NCBI RefSeq assembly: GCF_000377505.1
Contig: NZ_KB898185.1
Coordinates: 434,001 to 498,000, forward strand
DNA from: Paenibacillus massiliensis 2301065 = DSM 16942
Lineage (GTDB): Bacteria; Bacillota; Bacilli; Paenibacillales; Paenibacillaceae
Reading direction: 5' to 3'
Length of the DNA stretch: 64,000 nt
A program made the position numbers and the translations under genes. Within the stretch, counting starts at the first letter, position 1; every line of letters starts with the position of its first letter. The notes under the pieces are model-generated. The model worked only from the letters and a program-made list of their open reading frames with translations. It was not told the origin of the DNA and did no database searches. This document shows, piece after piece, positions 60,946 to 64,000 of this stretch.

Positions 60946-62493
60946 CTACTTCGCATACTCGACAGCTCGCGTCTCCCTAATGACAGTTACCTTGATGTGT
61001 CCAGGATAATCAAGCTCATTCTCGATCGTTTTGGTAATATCGCGTGCCAAGCGGAAAGCATCTGCATCATCAATCTTCTCAGGCTGCACCATGACACGAA
61101 TTTCGCGTCCGGCTTGAATCGCATAGGATTTCTCTACACCCTCGAAGGATTCCGATATCGCTTCCAGCTTTTCCAGACGCTTGATGTAAGTCTCCAGCGT
61201 CTCTCTGCGAGCTCCCGGTCTAGCTGCTGATAATGCATCTGCAGCTCCTACCAGCATTGCAATTACAGAGGTCGCCTCGCAATCGCCGTGGTGAGAAGCA
61301 ATACTGTTAATGACAACAGGATGCTCCTTGTATTTCTTCGCCAGCTCCACGCCAATTTCGACGTGTGATCCTTCCACTTCATGATCCAGCGCTTTACCAA
61401 TGTCATGCAGCAAGCCTGCGCGCCGTGCCAAAACTACATCTTCACCCAGTTCTCCGGCCATGAGTCCAGCCAGATAAGCAACTTCCATGGAATGCTTCAG
61501 TACATTTTGACCATAGCTGGTACGGAATTTGAGTCGACCCAGTATCTTGATGAGATCCGGGTGCAGACCGTGTACGCCCACTTCAAAGGTAGCTTGCTCT
61601 CCATATTCACGGATACGCTCATCTACTTCGCGACGGGATTTCTCTACCATCTCTTCAATCCGTGCTGGGTGAATTCGGCCATCTGCCACTAGCTTCTCTA
61701 GAGCAGTACGAGCGATTTCACGACGGATCGGATCGAAGCCGGACAAGATAACAGCTTCCGGTGTATCATCGATAATGAGATCAATCCCTGTCAGGGTCTC
61801 CAGTGCACGGATATTACGACCTTCACGTCCAATAATCCGGCCCTTCATTTCCTCGTTAGGCAGAGTTACTACAGATACCGTAGTCTCAGCCACGTGATCG
61901 GCGGCACAGCGTTGGATCGCTAGCGTAATGATTTCACGGGATTTCTTATCCGCTTCCTCCTTCGCCTGTTGCTCGATATCCTTGATCATCTGAGCCGTCT
62001 CGTGTCGAACCTCCTGCTCTACATTAGAGAGGATAATACTTCTTGCATCTTCCATAGTCAGATTGGAGATACGCTCCAGTTCCGTAACCTGACTCTTGTA
62101 GATCGATTCAATTTGTTGCTGGGTTTCATCAATTCGTTTCTCTTTGTTAGCCACTTGTTCTTCTTTACGTTCCAGCGATTCTATTTTTTTATCCAGTGAC
62201 TCTTCCTTTTGCAGCAATCGTCGTTCCTGCCGTTGAATTTCATTCCGACGTTCACGAGTTTCTTTTTCAGCCTCGTTACGGATGCGGTGGACTTCGTCCT
62301 TCGCTTCCAGTACCGTTTCTTTTTTCAGTGCCTCTGCCTCTTTTTTAGCGTTTTCTACAATTTGAGCGGCAGCGTGTTCTGCACTGGAAATCTTAGCTTC
62401 TGCAAGAGATTTCCGAATAAAATAACCGATCACGAACCCAAAGAATAATGCGGCTACAACGAGAATGATCGACAAGATCGTAGTAGGATCCAT
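60946..62493 (-). CDS. rny: Ribonuclease Y
   Basis: 515 aa from ATG 62493; GAGGAGG is 8 bases upstream (the GTG at 62502 overlaps it). One N-terminal membrane helix ([20 protein letters not shown]), a coiled coil of about 150 residues, a KH domain ([17 protein letters not shown]) and an HD domain with [12 protein letters not shown]. RNase Y initiates mRNA decay in Firmicutes as a membrane-bound endonuclease. Its regulator ricA is in the same window. Confidence 0.96.
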   Translation of the reverse strand: MDPTTILSIILVVAALFFGFVIGYFIRKSLAEAKISSAEHAAAQIVENAKKEAEALKKETVLEAKDEVHRIRNEAEKETRERRNEIQRQERRLLQKEESLDKKIESLERKEEQVANKEKRIDETQQQIESIYKSQVTELERISNLTMEDARSIILSNVEQEVRHETAQMIKDIEQQAKEEADKKSREIITLAIQRCAADHVAETTVSVVTLPNEEMKGRIIGREGRNIRALETLTGIDLIIDDTPEAVILSGFDPIRREIARTALEKLVADGRIHPARIEEMVEKSRREVDERIREYGEQATFEVGVHGLHPDLIKILGRLKFRTSYGQNVLKHSMEVAYLAGLMAGELGEDVVLARRAGLLHDIGKALDHEVEGSHVEIGVELAKKYKEHPVVINSIASHHGDCEATSVIAMLVGAADALSAARPGARRETLETYIKRLEKLEAISESFEGVEKSYAIQAGREIRVMVQPEKIDDADAFRLARDITKTIENELDYPGHIKVTVIRETRAVEYAK

Positions 62494-62828
62494 ACTGTTC
62501 ACCTCCTCGTTGGTTCCTCCAAGGCATTCCTTGGGATTTGCAGTTGTCAGTTTTGCTCATCAATCATTAAGCAAGAATAACGGCAGCATGCCGTTTCATT
62601 TCAGATGTACATGTGTACAGATGTCCACTTGTACAGGACCGCTCCAGCGGCATCACTTATGAATAGCAGTGAATCAGACCGTCGTGTCACTTTTTTGGAA
62701 GGAAAAAGCGATCATCTGGCAGTACAGATTCATGTCCATTTTATTATTTGGCAATTGTCATTGTCAAGAGAATGACATATTGAATCACATGTCAATGATT
62801 TATAGACTCAGCCAAAAGCATAGACTCG

Positions 62829-63659
62829 TCATACTCCATCATACTCATCCTCATCAAGGCTGGCTTCTTCATGCTCCAATATTTGCTTGAGCACTCCCCT
62901 CACCATTTCACCGGAAAACCCACGCCGCAGTAGATAAGCATACGTCTTGTTCCTTCTGTCCCGCAATTCACCACGAGTCTGCTTCCATTTCTTCATACCG
63001 GCTGCCAAAGCACTGTCCAGCTCCAGCTCATCCTCGACCTCGGCTAGCGCCTCTGCAATGGTGTGCTTCGCAATTCCCTTTTGCTGTAGCTCCTGCCGCA
63101 CCCATAGCTTGCCTTTGTACTGCTGCGAAATGCGTTGCTGCACCCACTGTCTGGCATATAGCTCATCATCAATCAGCTTTTCGTTGCCAAGCCGTATCAG
63201 GATCTCTTCAATAATGTCGGGAGCGATATCCTTTTGTAACAAACGCTGGGTGATCTCCATTTGAGTTCGAGGCTTGTGTGCCAGTGTCCGAAGTGCATGA
63301 ATGTAGGCCTGCTGCTTCTCATCCGCGAGTACAATTTCCTCCAGATCGGCCTTGGTGAATGTAGCGCCCTTGGTCATACGGTATTTGATCATGACATCTT
63401 CCAGTACAGACAGAATATGCTGACCAAAATGGATCATGTACCGTCCTCGATCCCGCCGTTTGCCAGGCTCTACACGTGTGATCTCCAATGTCACCCCTTC
63501 AGGCAAGTAGGATATACCGATTAAGTTCGTAGTTGGCGTAGAATTGTAACTCGCTTCCAATTCCTCTAGCTCGTCACCTTCCATTCCGTCCTTGCTGGTA
63601 TCGTTATTTCTACCAGGATTTCGTCCCGCTCCATATCGGTTGGTTCTCTTCCAGTTCAT
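62829..63659 (-). CDS. recX: Regulatory protein RecX
   Basis: 276 aa. Three-helix repeats of RecX: AYIHALRTLAHKPRTQMEIT, DDELYARQWVQQRISQQYKG and AYLLRRGFSGEMVRGVL. RecX inhibits or modulates RecA filaments. It follows recA. The N-terminal 45 residues are polar and not conserved. GAGGAGC before ATG. Confidence 0.93.
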   Translation of the reverse strand: MNWKRTNRYGAGRNPGRNNDTSKDGMEGDELEELEASYNSTPTTNLIGISYLPEGVTLEITRVEPGKRRDRGRYMIHFGQHILSVLEDVMIKYRMTKGATFTKADLEEIVLADEKQQAYIHALRTLAHKPRTQMEITQRLLQKDIAPDIIEEILIRLGNEKLIDDELYARQWVQQRISQQYKGKLWVRQELQQKGIAKHTIAEALAEVEDELELDSALAAGMKKWKQTRGELRDRRNKTYAYLLRRGFSGEMVRGVLKQILEHEEASLDEDEYDGV

Positions 63660-63717
63660 GAATTAAGCTCCTCACTTCCATCCGTTCCCCTACTTTGCCA
63701 GAAAAGCAGTCTACAGA

Positions 63718-63755
63718 TAAAATAATGCCCTGCAATATCATGCAGGGCATAATGA
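63718..63755 (-). terminator. Terminator between recA and recX
   Basis: ATGCCCTGCA pairs with TGCAGGGCAT around ATATCA; minus-strand reading continues ATTATTTTATC. Confidence 0.75.
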
Positions 63756-63841
63756 TCATCATATTAAGATTCATTTAAGTTCTTTGGCGACTGGATAATA
63801 TTGGATAATACTAGATAGTGCTTAGGTAGTAAAGGGAAACA

Positions 63842-64000
63842 CTATTCAAGCTCCAGCAGTTCCTGCTCTTCCTTCGCTTCCTTAGCAGCCTGCTCTGCGG
63901 AAGGAGGTGCAACGGTTGTAACCAGATTGCTGACTGCGCGGATCTTTTGCTCAATAGTATCTGCGATAGCAGGGTTCTCTTTCAAGAACTGTTTCGCATT
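63842..64000 (-). CDS. recA: RecA recombinase, C-terminal end (cut by window edge)
   Basis: Only the last 52 codons are in the window: NAKQFLKENPAIADTIEQKI, then a short linker and the acidic tail KEEQELLELE before TAG. This matches the end of Firmicute RecA and fits the following recX gene. The catalytic domain lies outside. Confidence 0.9.
   Translation of the reverse strand, partial: NAKQFLKENPAIADTIEQKIRAVSNLVTTVAPPSAEQAAKEAKEEQELLELE

Overview
The window looks like a chromosome segment of an endospore-forming Firmicute of the Paenibacillus type. Evidence: a recA-recX-rny-ymdB-spoVS-...-miaB-ricA order that follows the Bacillus subtilis recA/rny/miaB neighbourhood, a bacillithiol disulfide reductase-like gene, a T-box controlled argS, an SLH-domain surface protein, strong GGAGG ribosome binding sites and a sigma-H-like promoter before spoVS. 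No insertion sequence, prophage, CRISPR array, rRNA or tRNA gene was seen. The left edge cuts an acyltransferase gene and the right edge cuts recA.

Layout. 1-7.9 kb: partial acyltransferase, YflT-type stress protein, unknown 170-aa protein, helicase hrpB, a zinc-motif/HEAT-repeat protein, gluQ and a short-chain dehydrogenase. 8.0-18.4 kb (all minus strand): an unusual type VII secretion (ESX/Yuk-like) locus. In transcription order it encodes a YukD/EsaB ubiquitin-like protein, an EssC-type ATPase without FHA domains, two unfamiliar proteins (one WXG100-like), a canonical WXG100 protein, a membrane Ser/Thr kinase with coiled coil, a vWA protein and a PP2C phosphatase. 19-29 kb: small and housekeeping genes (GNAT, L,D-transpeptidase, rsgA, ArsR regulator, ypdA, DUF441, an ABC exporter, phosphotransferase, HesB-like protein), with a well-formed leader-peptide/terminator region upstream of rsgA. 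29.2-33.6 kb: a heterodimeric ABC exporter pair resembling BmrCD, preceded by a short leader ORF and attenuator-like hairpin.

33.8-45.0 kb: an allantoin/purine catabolism island. A divergent PucR regulator faces allC/pucF and pucG, then a terminator, then an NCS2 permease, an amidase and an FAH-family enzyme that overlap by 4 bp each, then pucI and pucH. Together these would import allantoin and convert it through allantoate and ureidoglycine to oxalurate plus glycine; the amidase and FAH enzyme are non-standard additions. 45-50.9 kb: SLH protein, T-box plus argS, a Cys-rich copper-binding bundle, a COG0523 metal GTPase and moaB.

51-54.2 kb: an NAD salvage cluster (pncB, pncA and an NrtR-like Nudix regulator with a palindrome over its own -10). 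54.2-64 kb: thioesterase, ricA, miaB, pduL, dipeptidase, spoVS, ymdB (probably starting at a rare ATC codon), rny, recX and the recA 3' end. The strongest candidate for an undescribed system is the type VII locus with its built-in kinase/phosphatase/vWA module and no visible EsaA, EssA or EssB gene.
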